From: JAJDYQ01 sp965214035
Lineage (GTDB): Bacteria > Pseudomonadota > Gammaproteobacteria > JAJDYQ01
Direction of reading: 5' to 3'
DNA: 64,000 nt
Assembly (NCBI GenBank): GCA_965214035.1
Contig: OZ243932.1
Span: 558,001 to 622,000, forward strand
Notes under the pieces: generated by a model
Databases searched by the model: none
Told to the model about the DNA's origin: nothing
Seen by the model: the letters and a program-made list of their open reading frames with translations, nothing else
Shown here: one piece after another, positions 18,297 through 27,811 of the stretch
Layout of the letters: every line of letters starts with the position of its first letter
Position numbering within the stretch: the first letter of the stretch is position 1
Position numbers and translations under genes: made by a program

Positions 18297-19299
18297 CTTG
18301 TTTTCCCGCATCCTTGTTGTTGCACCATCATGGATAGGTGATATGGTGATGGCGCAGCCTTTGCTTGCGCTGCTGAATAGTCAGGGGCATGAAGTTGATA
18401 TACTGGCCCTGCCCATCATCAAACAGCTTGTTGCGCGCATGCCTCACATCCATGATGTCGTTGACATGCCAATTGGGCATGGCAGACTCGAACTTGCCCA
18501 TCGTCGGCAAATCGGTCGCTCACTGTGCCGTCGCCAGTATGCACAGGCTGTTGTTCTGCCGAATACCCTGAAATCCGCCCTGATCCCCTTTTTTGCAAAG
18601 ATAGGTCGGCGTACCGGCTTTCATGGTGAGATGCGTTACGGGTTGTTAAATGACCGGCGTCTGCTTAATGAAAAGGGTATGCCGAAACTTGTGCAGCGAT
18701 ATTACTCATTGGGCCTGGAAGACAGGGTGACATTACCGGAGCATATTCCTGAACCGGAACTGAGAGTGACAGTGCAGCAGCAGAGGGCTACATTGTCTTC
18801 TCTGGGTATTGAATCTGATCATGACCGGATACTGGTATTATGTCCGGGTGCAGAATACGGACCTGCCAAACGATGGCCGGCAAGTCATTATGCCCGGCTT
18901 GCCAGCGATATGCTCAGTCATGGCTGGAATATCTGGTTGTTCGGTTCAGAAAAAGACCGGCCGGTTTGTGACGGTATCAATGTATCGACGGATAATCGGT
19001 GTCTTAATCTGGCCGGAAAAACCCGACTGGAGCAGGCCATCGACTTGATGAGTCTGGCCCATGTGGTGGTTACTAATGACTCCGGGCTCATGCACATTGC
19101 CTGTGCGCTGGATATAAAAACCATTGCCCTGTTCGGTTCAACCAGCCCGGCATATACTCCGCCACTGTCCGATAATGCCGAAGTGATTTCATTGAAGCTG
19201 GAATGCAGCCCCTGCTTTCAGCGCGAGTGTCCGCTCGGACATCTGGATTGCTTACAGAAAATTTCTGCGCAGCAGGTTATGCAACGCATCCTGTCTTGA
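18262..19299 (+). CDS. waaF: ADP-heptose:LPS heptosyltransferase II
   Basis: This GT9 glycosyltransferase adds the second heptose to the LPS inner core. The conserved start ILVVAPSWIGDMVMAQPLL, the nucleotide-binding PGAEYGPAKRWP and the late NDSGLMHIACALD are all present; length about 345 residues. The start is uncertain: ATG 18262 has GGTCGGGG upstream, TTG 18298 would begin exactly at the family's normal N-terminus, and two further in-frame starts lie upstream. It heads the LPS core run waaF-waaC-waaG-waaP. Confidence 0.92.
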   Translation: MQHRHRLLIPDNLFSRILVVAPSWIGDMVMAQPLLALLNSQGHEVDILALPIIKQLVARMPHIHDVVDMPIGHGRLELAHRRQIGRSLCRRQYAQAVVLPNTLKSALIPFFAKIGRRTGFHGEMRYGLLNDRRLLNEKGMPKLVQRYYSLGLEDRVTLPEHIPEPELRVTVQQQRATLSSLGIESDHDRILVLCPGAEYGPAKRWPASHYARLASDMLSHGWNIWLFGSEKDRPVCDGINVSTDNRCLNLAGKTRLEQAIDLMSLAHVVVTNDSGLMHIACALDIKTIALFGSTSPAYTPPLSDNAEVISLKLECSPCFQRECPLGHLDCLQKISAQQVMQRILS

Positions 19300-19317
19300 G
19301 TGCGAACAGGTTTATTC

Positions 19318-20331
19318 ATGCGTGTTTTGATCGTAAAGACATCTTCCCTGGGCGATTTAATTCATACTTTTCCGGCAGTGACCGATGCGATGCGGGCCAT
19401 GCCGGATATCGTTTTCGACTGGGTGGCTGAGGAATCATTTGGTGAATTGCCATCATTACATCCGGCCATTGATCAGGTGATACCGAGTGCTGTCAGACGC
19501 TGGCGAAAGTCCTGGATCAGGTTCTGGGTACAGGGTGACTGGAAACGGTTCAAGCAGCTATTGCAGAGACATCACTATGATGCCGTTATTGATGCCCAGG
19601 GTTTGATAAAGAGTGCCTTGATTGCCGGTCAGGCAAGAGGTGTAAAATATGGAATGGATAAAAATTCGGCACGAGAGAGTCAGGCTGGTTGGTTTTACGA
19701 CAAGACTTATGTGATCAGTAGAGAGCAACATGCCGCCGTCCGCATTCGGGAGCTGTTTTCCAGAGCGCTGAATTATAGATATGAGGATATGCCACTGGAT
19801 TATGGATTGTCTGTGGCACCTGATGATTCGATCAACGAGGAAACCATTATTTTTCTATACGGCACAACATGGTCCAGTAAACGCTGGCCTTTGCAGTTCT
19901 GGCGAGAGCTTGCTGTCAGATTGACCGATATGGGAAAGAGAGTGGTGATGCCGGCCGGTAGTCAGGCCGAACGCCGGTTTGCCAAGCAGATAGCCTGTGA
20001 TATTGCCGAAGTAGAGGTTTTGCCTTTTATGACCCTGGCTGAAATGGCCTCGGTGATAGTGGCCTGTCAGGCGGTTGTCGCCGTGGATACGGGGCTGGCT
20101 CATCTCGCTGCCGCGTTGAACAGGCCGGGGGTATCACTCTATGGTTCCACTTCGTCGGCATATACTGGAACCCTGAGTCAATATATGCAGCCCATACAGG
20201 CTCAATATGCGTGTTCTCCCTGTCTGTTACGTCGTTGCAATAAGCTGCCTGAGAGTCAGATACCGCCATGTACTGAGACTATCCTGGCCGATCAGGTTGC
20301 TGACATGGTGAACCGGAGGGGTGCTGCATGA
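19318..20331 (+). CDS. waaC: ADP-heptose:LPS heptosyltransferase I
   Basis: This GT9 enzyme adds the first heptose to Kdo2-lipid A. The 337 residues open MRVLIVKTSSLGDLIHTFPAVTDA, with the key Asp after the SSLG loop, then VIDAQGLIKSALIA, TTWSSKRWP and AVDTGLAHLAAALN, all typical of WaaC. ATG 19318 was preferred to an upstream in-frame start because it begins the Rossmann strand. Its last four bases overlap waaG. Confidence 0.94.
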   Translation: MRVLIVKTSSLGDLIHTFPAVTDAMRAMPDIVFDWVAEESFGELPSLHPAIDQVIPSAVRRWRKSWIRFWVQGDWKRFKQLLQRHHYDAVIDAQGLIKSALIAGQARGVKYGMDKNSARESQAGWFYDKTYVISREQHAAVRIRELFSRALNYRYEDMPLDYGLSVAPDDSINEETIIFLYGTTWSSKRWPLQFWRELAVRLTDMGKRVVMPAGSQAERRFAKQIACDIAEVEVLPFMTLAEMASVIVACQAVVAVDTGLAHLAAALNRPGVSLYGSTSSAYTGTLSQYMQPIQAQYACSPCLLRRCNKLPESQIPPCTETILADQVADMVNRRGAA

Positions 20332-21449
20332 GGCTTGCTTTTTGTTTATTCAAGTATTTTCCCTATGGAGGATTGCAGCGGAATTTTTTGGAAATTGCGC
20401 GGCAAAGGGTGGCAGCCGGTGATGAGGTTTTTGTTTATACGTTGAGCTGGCAGGGAGATATGCCAAAGGAGTTGACGGTAAGAATCATAAAAAGTCGAGG
20501 ACTGACCAATCATACCAGGGGGAAAAAGTATGCCGAACAGGCATTAAACCACATCCGTCAGGATAGCATTGACTGTGTGGTGGGATTTAACAAAATGCCG
20601 GGGCTGGATATCTATTTTGCATCGGATCCGAGCTATAAGGCCCGTTCCCATAACTGGATACAACGGATGAGTACCCGCTACAGATATCTGGTGAAATTTG
20701 AGCATGCCGTTTTTGGTACAGACAGTCGTGTCCATATTCTGATACTGACCGACAGGCAGCGGGCTGAATATCAGTATTCATGGCATACGCCGGACGAACG
20801 ATTTACATTGATACCGCCTGGCATTCACCGTTCTGCCTGTGCGTCTAAGAATGCTGCTGAACAAAGACAGCGAATACGAGATGAATTGGCGATTACCTAT
20901 GAACAGATACTTTTACTGATGATCGGCTCGGGATTCAAAACCAAGGGGCTTGACCGGTCTCTAAGGGCGATTCATGCTTTGCCGCAATCTTTACGCGAGA
21001 AAATCCGGATGCGGGTTATCGGGCAGGATAAGGCCGCACCGTTTGCAAGAATGATCCGGCGTCTGTCTCTGCAAACCCAGGTCAGCATTCTTCCGGGACG
21101 CAACGATATCCATGCCATCATGCAGGCGGGCGACCTGCTTGTACATCCTGCCTACCGCGAGGTTACAGGTGCGGTTATTCTGGAAGCGGTTGTTGCCGGT
21201 TTGCCGGTGATTGCTACCGATGTGTGCGGTTATGCGCATCATGTTAATGAGGCCGGGGCGGGTATCGTCCTGGAATCGCCGTTTGACCAGAATAATTTTA
21301 ATGAGCAGCTTGTCCGAATGCTTGAGACAGACAGACAGCAATGGCGTGAAAATGGTATTCACTATGGCCGGACGCAGGATTTATACAGCATGTCTGAAGC
21401 GGCGTCTTCTGCTATTCATCAATTCTGCTGCAACAGGGCGAGCAGATGA
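20328..21449 (+). CDS. waaG: LPS core glucosyltransferase I (GT4)
   Basis: This GT4 retaining glycosyltransferase of 373 residues puts the first outer-core hexose on heptose II. The N-terminal FCLFKYFPYGGLQRNFLEIA matches WaaG closely, as do YTLSWQGDMP, VGFNKMPGLDIYFASD and the C-terminal donor-binding LVHPAYREVTGAVILEAVVAGLPVI. Four-base overlaps with waaC and waaP show a tight operon. Confidence 0.94.
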   Translation: MRLAFCLFKYFPYGGLQRNFLEIARQRVAAGDEVFVYTLSWQGDMPKELTVRIIKSRGLTNHTRGKKYAEQALNHIRQDSIDCVVGFNKMPGLDIYFASDPSYKARSHNWIQRMSTRYRYLVKFEHAVFGTDSRVHILILTDRQRAEYQYSWHTPDERFTLIPPGIHRSACASKNAAEQRQRIRDELAITYEQILLLMIGSGFKTKGLDRSLRAIHALPQSLREKIRMRVIGQDKAAPFARMIRRLSLQTQVSILPGRNDIHAIMQAGDLLVHPAYREVTGAVILEAVVAGLPVIATDVCGYAHHVNEAGAGIVLESPFDQNNFNEQLVRMLETDRQQWRENGIHYGRTQDLYSMSEAASSAIHQFCCNRASR

Positions 21450-22273
21450 TCCGGATTGATTCAGCCTGCCAGACGCTTTTTTCTGCAGTTGGTTTATTTG
21501 ATTGGGTGGCAAGCCTTGATGGCGAGATATACCGGGTTGGGCCGGGGCGTGTGACCCTGCGTTTTGAGCATAGCGGTCAGGCGTTTTTTCTAAAACGACA
21601 CACGGGGATAGGCTGGCGGGAAATTTTTAAGGAGCTTTTACAGGGCCGTCTGCCGATACTGGGGGCAATGAACGAATGGCGGGCATTAGATCGACTACAG
21701 GCTATGAATGTATCGTCTTTGCAGGCTGTAGCCTGCGGAGAGCAGGGATGGAATCCGGCGAGAAAGCAATCCTTTCTGATTACACGGGAACTGGAAGATA
21801 CAATCAGCCTGGAAGAACTGGCGTTGAATTGGCGGAATTTTGATAACTTTGTGCTGATTAAACGTAGAATTATCCGCCAGGTTGCCATACTCGCCAGGCG
21901 TATCCATAACAACGGGATCAATCATCGAGATATGTACATCTGCCATTTACATATTAAAAAATCATGGCTGAGCAACCCTGAAGACGATCCGACTCTCTTT
22001 GTCATTGACTTGCATCGGGCGCAGATTCGCCTAAAAGTGCCTGTTCGCTGGCTGGTTAAGGATGTTGCCAGCCTGTATTTTTCCAGCATGGATGCCGGGT
22101 TGACACGCCGCGACTACCTGAGATTCATAAAGCAGTATTGCCAGGAATCGCTGCGGGATTCTCTCAATATGAGAAGGCGATTCTGGTTTGATGTGCAACG
22201 CCGCGCAGAATGTCTTTACGCTGCCCATCCCAACCCTGATGAATCGGAAAATATAGAGCATAAGGATGCGTGA
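21446..22273 (+). CDS. waaP: LPS core heptose(I) kinase
   Basis: WaaP phosphorylates heptose I, which stabilises the outer membrane through divalent cation bridges. The 275-residue protein has a small kinase fold: an AFFLKRH lysine strand, the catalytic loop HRDMYICHLHI near residue 163, and VIDLHRAQI with the metal-binding Asp. Flanking genes overlap by a few bases. The catalytic residues seem intact. Confidence 0.93.
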   Translation: MIRIDSACQTLFSAVGLFDWVASLDGEIYRVGPGRVTLRFEHSGQAFFLKRHTGIGWREIFKELLQGRLPILGAMNEWRALDRLQAMNVSSLQAVACGEQGWNPARKQSFLITRELEDTISLEELALNWRNFDNFVLIKRRIIRQVAILARRIHNNGINHRDMYICHLHIKKSWLSNPEDDPTLFVIDLHRAQIRLKVPVRWLVKDVASLYFSSMDAGLTRRDYLRFIKQYCQESLRDSLNMRRRFWFDVQRRAECLYAAHPNPDESENIEHKDA

Positions 22274-23811
22274 TGTCAATCCTTGATATCATAGAACAGG
22301 GTGTCTTTTCCGAATGTGAAATTGCTCTGCAAATCTTTGATAAGGAGCCACAGGTTTATTTTTGTACTGAGTCTTTGCGTTTATTGCAAGGGAGACGCCT
22401 GACTGCGCTGGCTACCTATGATAGCAGAGAGTATGTCATCAAGACATTCTTACCCAATCGACATGCGCAAAAAGAATTTCGATCTGAAATAGAAGGCTAT
22501 GAATTGTTACACAATGCTTCTTATGACATACCTTCTCGTATTTACTATGGCCCTGCCAATAATGGTTTGAGCATTATCATCTATGAGTACTTAACTCATG
22601 CGCGCACCCTTGCAGACATTTTTCTACACCAACCTCCTATCAGCGGTACTGCGAAAAAATATCTTTTGCAACTGATTGATTTGTTTGTATGCTTCCGAAG
22701 AGATGGATTGATCCACAGAGATCCGCATCTGGGAAATTTTTTACTCAGAGAAGATAAAATTTATATCGTGGACATGGGTGCTGTGCATAGAGCTCATAAT
22801 AAACATCTGATTAACAGAAGCATGATGCTTGGTCACAATTACCGAATCGTAGCCGCCGTCGGCATCAATAATGAACACCTGATTGACAAAAACGTAGCAC
22901 TTATGTTCGCACGATTCCCAAGGGCGTTACATATTGAATCGTTATATTTGGAGAATTACCTGCGGGAACTGAATGAGGATAATAATGATTCTCATGCTGC
23001 GACACTCATAAAATTAATCGAGAGGCGGCGGCAGCAGCTTGAATCTAAATTTCTGAGAAAGATATATTGTGAATGCACAGCGTTCCATGTCAGATCAACT
23101 GCTTATGGACACTTGATTATGGATAGAGATTATTTGTGTGATCGTTTAATCAATATGATTTCCGACCCGGAGCATGTATTTGATAATGAAAATACAGTCA
23201 TACTCAAGCAGGGAAGCACTACGACAGTCGGCATTATCAATGTTGATAACAGACAGTACGTTGTAAAGCGATACAATGCAAAAAATTTTGTCCATCGTCT
23301 AAAGTTGATTCTAAAGTTGATATGGCGTGAAAGCCGGGCGAGCCGCTCATGGAGAAACGCCCATCGCTTGCAATTCAGAGGTATTCGCATGGCAAAGCCA
23401 GTGGCATTTATGGAATGTCTGAAAGGCAGGCTGAAAGGCATATCTCTGTATGTGACGGAGTATGTTCCGGGCAGTAACGCCGATGAATTTTTCCGTCAGG
23501 AACACCTGAATGAAGAAATAAAGAATGATGTAGCGATGAAGATCATCGGCTTTATTGATGAATTGGCCATGGGCAGACTGGTGCATGGCAACCTGAAATT
23601 AACCGGTTTTGTTATTGATGGGAATGAGCCTGCTCTGATCAATCTGGATACCATGAAAGTTATCAATAACCGGCGCCGTCTGCTGCGTGGTATTGAAAAA
23701 GACCGCCAAAGATTCAGGGAAAGCTGGCAGGGTAATGCAGAGGCCCGGCTAATGCTTCAGCCGTTGATGGACGCGGCCAAGGTATGGTATGGCACCAATA
23801 GGGATTTTTAG
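22273..23811 (+). CDS. Tandem kinase-fold protein, second half degenerate
   Basis: This 512-residue protein has two LPS-kinase-like modules. The N-terminal module keeps a kinase set: Lys in YVIKTFLP, catalytic loop LIHRDPHLGNFLL and metal site IYIVDMGAV. The C-terminal module has a Lys in QYVVKRYN, but its loop reads LVHGNLKLTGF where InaA-like kinases have HGDLKxTN, and LINLDTM where they have LIDLDxM. Catalytic Asp and metal Asn therefore look replaced, and this half is probably a pseudokinase. It starts inside the waaP stop (TGATG), so it is coupled to it. In pseudomonads further sugar kinases follow waaP; that parallel suggests phosphorylation of another core heptose, but the substrate is unknown. 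Confidence 0.8.
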   Translation: MSILDIIEQGVFSECEIALQIFDKEPQVYFCTESLRLLQGRRLTALATYDSREYVIKTFLPNRHAQKEFRSEIEGYELLHNASYDIPSRIYYGPANNGLSIIIYEYLTHARTLADIFLHQPPISGTAKKYLLQLIDLFVCFRRDGLIHRDPHLGNFLLREDKIYIVDMGAVHRAHNKHLINRSMMLGHNYRIVAAVGINNEHLIDKNVALMFARFPRALHIESLYLENYLRELNEDNNDSHAATLIKLIERRRQQLESKFLRKIYCECTAFHVRSTAYGHLIMDRDYLCDRLINMISDPEHVFDNENTVILKQGSTTTVGIINVDNRQYVVKRYNAKNFVHRLKLILKLIWRESRASRSWRNAHRLQFRGIRMAKPVAFMECLKGRLKGISLYVTEYVPGSNADEFFRQEHLNEEIKNDVAMKIIGFIDELAMGRLVHGNLKLTGFVIDGNEPALINLDTMKVINNRRRLLRGIEKDRQRFRESWQGNAEARLMLQPLMDAAKVWYGTNRDF

Positions 23812-24703
23812 TGTGACATTGAAGCGGAAGTTTTTTAGAGCGATGAGGTTCTCGTGGTATCTGATTGGAAGTGTTTTCTCGGAGCGGTATGCCCTTCGCT
23901 TGAAAGTGGCTATGGCAAGAAGAGAATGGGATAAAGAATGGAGTAAAGGATGGAGTCAGGAGGGATATACGCATGTCTTGTTGAGAAGAGCGTTGGTAAT
24001 CCAGGCTACAAAAGCAGTTTATCTGCCTATACCAAAATGCGCGAACACCACTATGAGGCACTTGCTCCAGACAATGAAACCTTCGGATACTTTTCTGGCT
24101 GAGATAAAATGCAGCGAAGCATATCGTAGTTTCAAAAGAGCATTCCCTGGTGATGTGAACTTTGATGATGATGGCATGCTTATCCGCTTTTATACACCGC
24201 CTGGTTTAGCATATCTTCATGATACTGAGATCACACTTGATGAACTGACTTCAGGTTCAAGGCGTTGTTTCACCATAGTCCGTCATCCGGTAAAACGATT
24301 TCTGTCGGCCTGGCAGAATAAAGTCGCATCACCCGGCAATACGTTTCTGAAGCATGCCCTGCAGGAGTTTTATAACCGGGAAGAGGGTGCCTCGTTTTCG
24401 ATTGATGACCTGATTGTCTATGCGTCGGAGGCCCCTCTTCAAAGTATGGATATACATGTCCTGCCGCAGTGGTCATGTTGTGGTGCAGGGCGTATCCCGT
24501 TTGAGATGGTTGGTAAGGTCGAGAATCTCAAGCAGGATATTGAAGCTCTTGCGGAAGCTGGACTGATTCCGAAAGAAAGTGTCAGTCGTCTCGGGGAGTA
24601 CAACGTCTCGGGTCATTCTGCCGGATTCGATTCTCTTACACAGGAGCAAATATCGACCATAACTGCTATCTACGAACGTGACTTCGAAATATTCGATTAT
24701 TGA
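23789..24703 (+). CDS. Sulfotransferase-family protein
   Basis: This 304-residue protein shows the PAPS-binding marks of the carbohydrate sulfotransferase family: LPIPKCANTTMRHLL (5'-phosphosulfate loop) near residue 75 and FTIVRHPVKRFLSAW (3'-phosphate loop) near residue 165. The middle holds the acidic YLHDTEITLDEL region. A GTG at 23813 is an alternative start that would avoid overlap with the preceding gene. Its place at the end of the LPS core operon suggests sulfation of LPS or another surface sugar, but the acceptor cannot be inferred. Sulfated LPS is unusual outside host-associated bacteria such as rhizobia. Confidence 0.82.
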   Translation: MAPIGIFSVTLKRKFFRAMRFSWYLIGSVFSERYALRLKVAMARREWDKEWSKGWSQEGYTHVLLRRALVIQATKAVYLPIPKCANTTMRHLLQTMKPSDTFLAEIKCSEAYRSFKRAFPGDVNFDDDGMLIRFYTPPGLAYLHDTEITLDELTSGSRRCFTIVRHPVKRFLSAWQNKVASPGNTFLKHALQEFYNREEGASFSIDDLIVYASEAPLQSMDIHVLPQWSCCGAGRIPFEMVGKVENLKQDIEALAEAGLIPKESVSRLGEYNVSGHSAGFDSLTQEQISTITAIYERDFEIFDY

Positions 24704-24727
24704 TTGATGTCTATAGTATCCGGCCGC

Positions 24728-26545
24728 TCATAGCAATTGCCATTCTTCGCAATATACAGGATGTTCATGCGTTGGTGTCAGTGGATCCCGTGACCAGAAG
24801 CGTGGAGCAATAATGACACTGTCTTTAGTTTTTCTCAGATAAACTGCCCACCAGCTGTAGGTACTGTTGGGTATGATGAAATGCTGGCACCGTGCCATCA
24901 GAGCCATATCCCCCCAGGCCGGACCATCAGGGTCAGTCCTGACCAGTGACACATCCGGTTCGCGACCAAACTGCTCTTGTACCCAGAGTTGATCATCGGA
25001 GAATATGTAAAAGATCGCACCCGGTACCATTTCGCGCATCTTTTGAAGTGCTTTTCGGTACCAGTCCACATCGCAAACCAGGTCATGACGCCTTCTTTGC
25101 CGTTGGTGTATATAATCACAGCGTCGAATATGTACCGCCACACCAGGCTTGCTCCTGCCCGGCGCAAACCCGGCAGGGATTTCTGCAATATCGGGGAAAG
25201 TAAATATCTTTTTGACCTGCTCGGCAGAATCTTTAAAGAAACGCTCGCCCTGCCACAGATATATACAGAGCCTGGGGTGAAGACTGCCCGCATAATATTC
25301 TTCCCGGGTTGATGCCTCCAACAAGGCCTCTGGACTGGTCAGTCTGCGACATGGATAAACTTCATGCCAGGACTCCTGCCGGGCTTCAAACAGAATTTCC
25401 GGATCGAATGATTTATGACTTGCCTGCTGTAGTCTGCGTGCTGCAAGGACCCCGTATTTCAGTATTTTTCTGTGAATTCCACTGGGCGGTCGGCCGGCAA
25501 TCATGGAAATTTCCGGGTCCCATGTGCGAAACATGTAAAGTCTTTTTTCTGTACGAATCCAGTATTTCAGTATTATTCTCTGACTTGTGCTGAGTGTTTC
25601 ACCGGTAATACCGAAACATCCCAGCTCCCATTTGCGAAAAATTGTGGTGTGTTCTGTTATATCAAGGAAGCGAGGAGTCTTTTCCATTTTGTGCGAAAAA
25701 TCCACGGCATGGGCAGCCTCAAACATCTGGTTGCCAAGGCCGCCTGTAAAGGGCCAGATGATCTCCATGTCTGAATCTGGAAACAGCCGGTACCATAGAA
25801 GCCTGTTGATGATTCCCCGCAATAGCAGCACTGGGAACTCGAGTATGACAGCAAGCGGATGTTTGCGGGCAAAAGTGTGCATGGTTCTGGATGTTATATC
25901 CGACATTCCGCCAGATTGTCTGCATACCATTGGATTGCAACAGAATATATTATATTTTTTATGTATTTTTTGAATATAAAAATGATCAGTTTTGGATTTG
26001 CATTCTTTTAGACTGGATAGCAGTACATCAAAAAATGTATGGTTTACAGAATACGCATATGTTTCATAAGTACATCGAATCCTGTCCAGTGCATGATCAA
26101 CATAAACAGGCCTTCTCTTTGGAGAGTGATACCCGCCCAGATAAAACATGTCCCAGGCAGGTTGTCTCAGGAGGGCAGCTATGGATTGATTCAAATAATC
26201 CTGGCTGCCCGGAATCATTAAGGCATCCTCTTCAAAAACCAGACAGTTTTCAATATTGTCTGATTTTGCAGTCTCAAGTGCCTTGATATGGCCCTGTACA
26301 AGTCCGATAGAGTTTCTCAGGTAATCATTAAATGCACTGTCTGTCCAGTGACCGGGCCTGTAATGAAAATCTGCATAATCCGAAGATGTGATAGCTGACA
26401 GCTCCGGCCGGCGCACAGCAATCCTTTGCACATCCTTAAAGCCATAATTGCTTAATTGCCTGCTGATAGACTGCCAGCGATCAGTGTGGTGATCCAGGTT
26501 GACAACATAAACAGCTTGAAAAAATTCTCTAAAATCCATACTCAA
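24728..26545 (-). CDS. Two-domain glycosyltransferase: GT25 fused to GT11 (fucosyltransferase-like)
   Basis: This 605-residue fusion has an N-terminal part (about 1-240) of LPS glycosyltransferase family 25: AVYVVNLDHHTDRW, GLVQGHIKALETA, and the acidic CLVFEEDALM that acts as its DxD-like site. The C-terminal part (about 263-605) is family 11, the alpha-1,2-fucosyltransferase type: FTGGLGNQMFEAAHA, VAVHIRRCDYI matching the GDP-fucose HxRRxDY motif, and FIIPNSTYSWWAVYL. Neither active site is obviously broken. The product is likely a galactosylated and fucosylated surface glycan, reminiscent of host-glycan mimicry, but this is inference. The gene faces the LPS core operon tail to tail, and it lies next to galE, which would supply UDP-galactose. 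Confidence 0.85.
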   Translation of the reverse strand: MSMDFREFFQAVYVVNLDHHTDRWQSISRQLSNYGFKDVQRIAVRRPELSAITSSDYADFHYRPGHWTDSAFNDYLRNSIGLVQGHIKALETAKSDNIENCLVFEEDALMIPGSQDYLNQSIAALLRQPAWDMFYLGGYHSPKRRPVYVDHALDRIRCTYETYAYSVNHTFFDVLLSSLKECKSKTDHFYIQKIHKKYNIFCCNPMVCRQSGGMSDITSRTMHTFARKHPLAVILEFPVLLLRGIINRLLWYRLFPDSDMEIIWPFTGGLGNQMFEAAHAVDFSHKMEKTPRFLDITEHTTIFRKWELGCFGITGETLSTSQRIILKYWIRTEKRLYMFRTWDPEISMIAGRPPSGIHRKILKYGVLAARRLQQASHKSFDPEILFEARQESWHEVYPCRRLTSPEALLEASTREEYYAGSLHPRLCIYLWQGERFFKDSAEQVKKIFTFPDIAEIPAGFAPGRSKPGVAVHIRRCDYIHQRQRRRHDLVCDVDWYRKALQKMREMVPGAIFYIFSDDQLWVQEQFGREPDVSLVRTDPDGPAWGDMALMARCQHFIIPNSTYSWWAVYLRKTKDSVIIAPRFWSRDPLTPTHEHPVYCEEWQLL

Positions 26546-26619
26546 AAAAAATTATTGGGGTAGTGAATAGGTCGGTCGGCAGGCCTGAATCATCAGAGCT
26601 GGCAAAAGCAGGGCCTTAT

Positions 26620-27631
26620 TCAATCATTATACCCATCGGGATTATCGGACTGCCAGCGCCAGGTATCTGTCATCATTTCAGTGAGAGTCAGCTCGGTACG
26701 CCAGTTCAATTCCCGCTTTGCCCTGGTTGGGTCCGCATAGCAAGAGGCGATATCTCCGGTGCGACGGGGAGCTATACGATAGGGCACTGGCTGGCCAGAT
26801 ATCTGCTCAAACGCAGCAACCATTTCCAGCACGCTGTAGCCTCTGCCGACACCCAGATTCCAGGCCCGAATGCCGGGATTTTCCTGCAACTTTTCCATAG
26901 CCTTCAGGTGGCCCCTGGCAAGGTCCGCCACATGGATATAATCCCGCACACCGGTACCATCCGGCATCGGATAATCGTCGCCAAAAACGGATAGCTGTTC
27001 CAGTTTGCCGGTAGCTACCTGGGCAATACAGGGCATCAGGTTATTGGGAATGCCGGTCGGGTCTTCACCAATCAGGCCACTTGAATGGGCGCCGATCGGA
27101 TTAAAGTAACGCAGCAATGCTATATTCCACTGCGGATCGGATTGATATAAATCCCGCAAAATTTCTTCAATGATCAGTTTACTGCGTCCGTAGGGGTTGG
27201 TTGCTGATAGCGGCATATCCTCAGTGATCGGCAGCTTTTCAGGGTTGCCATAAACCGTTGCCGAAGAACTGAATACCAGATTTTTCAGGCCCGCGCTCGG
27301 CCATCACACGGCACAGGCTAATCGTGCCGGCAACATTATTTTCATAATACATGAGAGGAATTTCACAGGACTCACCAACGGCCTTCAGGCCCGCAAAATG
27401 CATAACGGCCTTAAAGTCATGGCGCCCGAATAATTCAGTCAATAGCTGCCGGTCGCGAATGTCGCCTTCGACAAACTCCACCGCCCGACCAGTTATCTGA
27501 TGCAACCGGTTAAGTACTTTCCCGGAACTGTTGGACAGATTATCGAGGATAACAATGGAATGGCCCGCGTTGATTAACTCAACGCAGGTATGGCTGCCGA
27601 TATAGCCGGTACCGCCGGTGATGAGGATCAT
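26620..27631 (-). pseudogene. galE: UDP-glucose 4-epimerase with one-base frameshift
   Basis: GalE interconverts UDP-glucose and UDP-galactose. The N-terminal NAD-binding piece (27239-27631) has ILITGGTGYIGSHTCVELI and HFAGLKAVGES. The remainder (26620-27216 and the bases just upstream) carries NPYGRSKLIIEEIL with the catalytic Tyr-Lys, plus YIHVADLARGH. The frame breaks at a GGG run complementary to 27290-27292: dropping one G restores ERGLKNLVFSSSATVYGNPEKL, the expected GalE sequence. So this is either a fresh inactivating insertion or a sequencing error in a homopolymer. All other residues look functional. Confidence 0.85.
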
Positions 27632-27811
27632 TTGATAGTGGATGCGACTGGTCGAGAGATGTTCATGAACAGAAGCCCATGGCAGGCTATCTCATTAAGA
27701 AGAGAAGGGAGTGTAGCCAAATGATACGACTGGATAAAGAGCCGTGAATATTGGTCGCCATTGATTGATTCCTGTATTTGTCAAAGGTGGCGTAAGAGAT
27801 TAAAATTCCGT

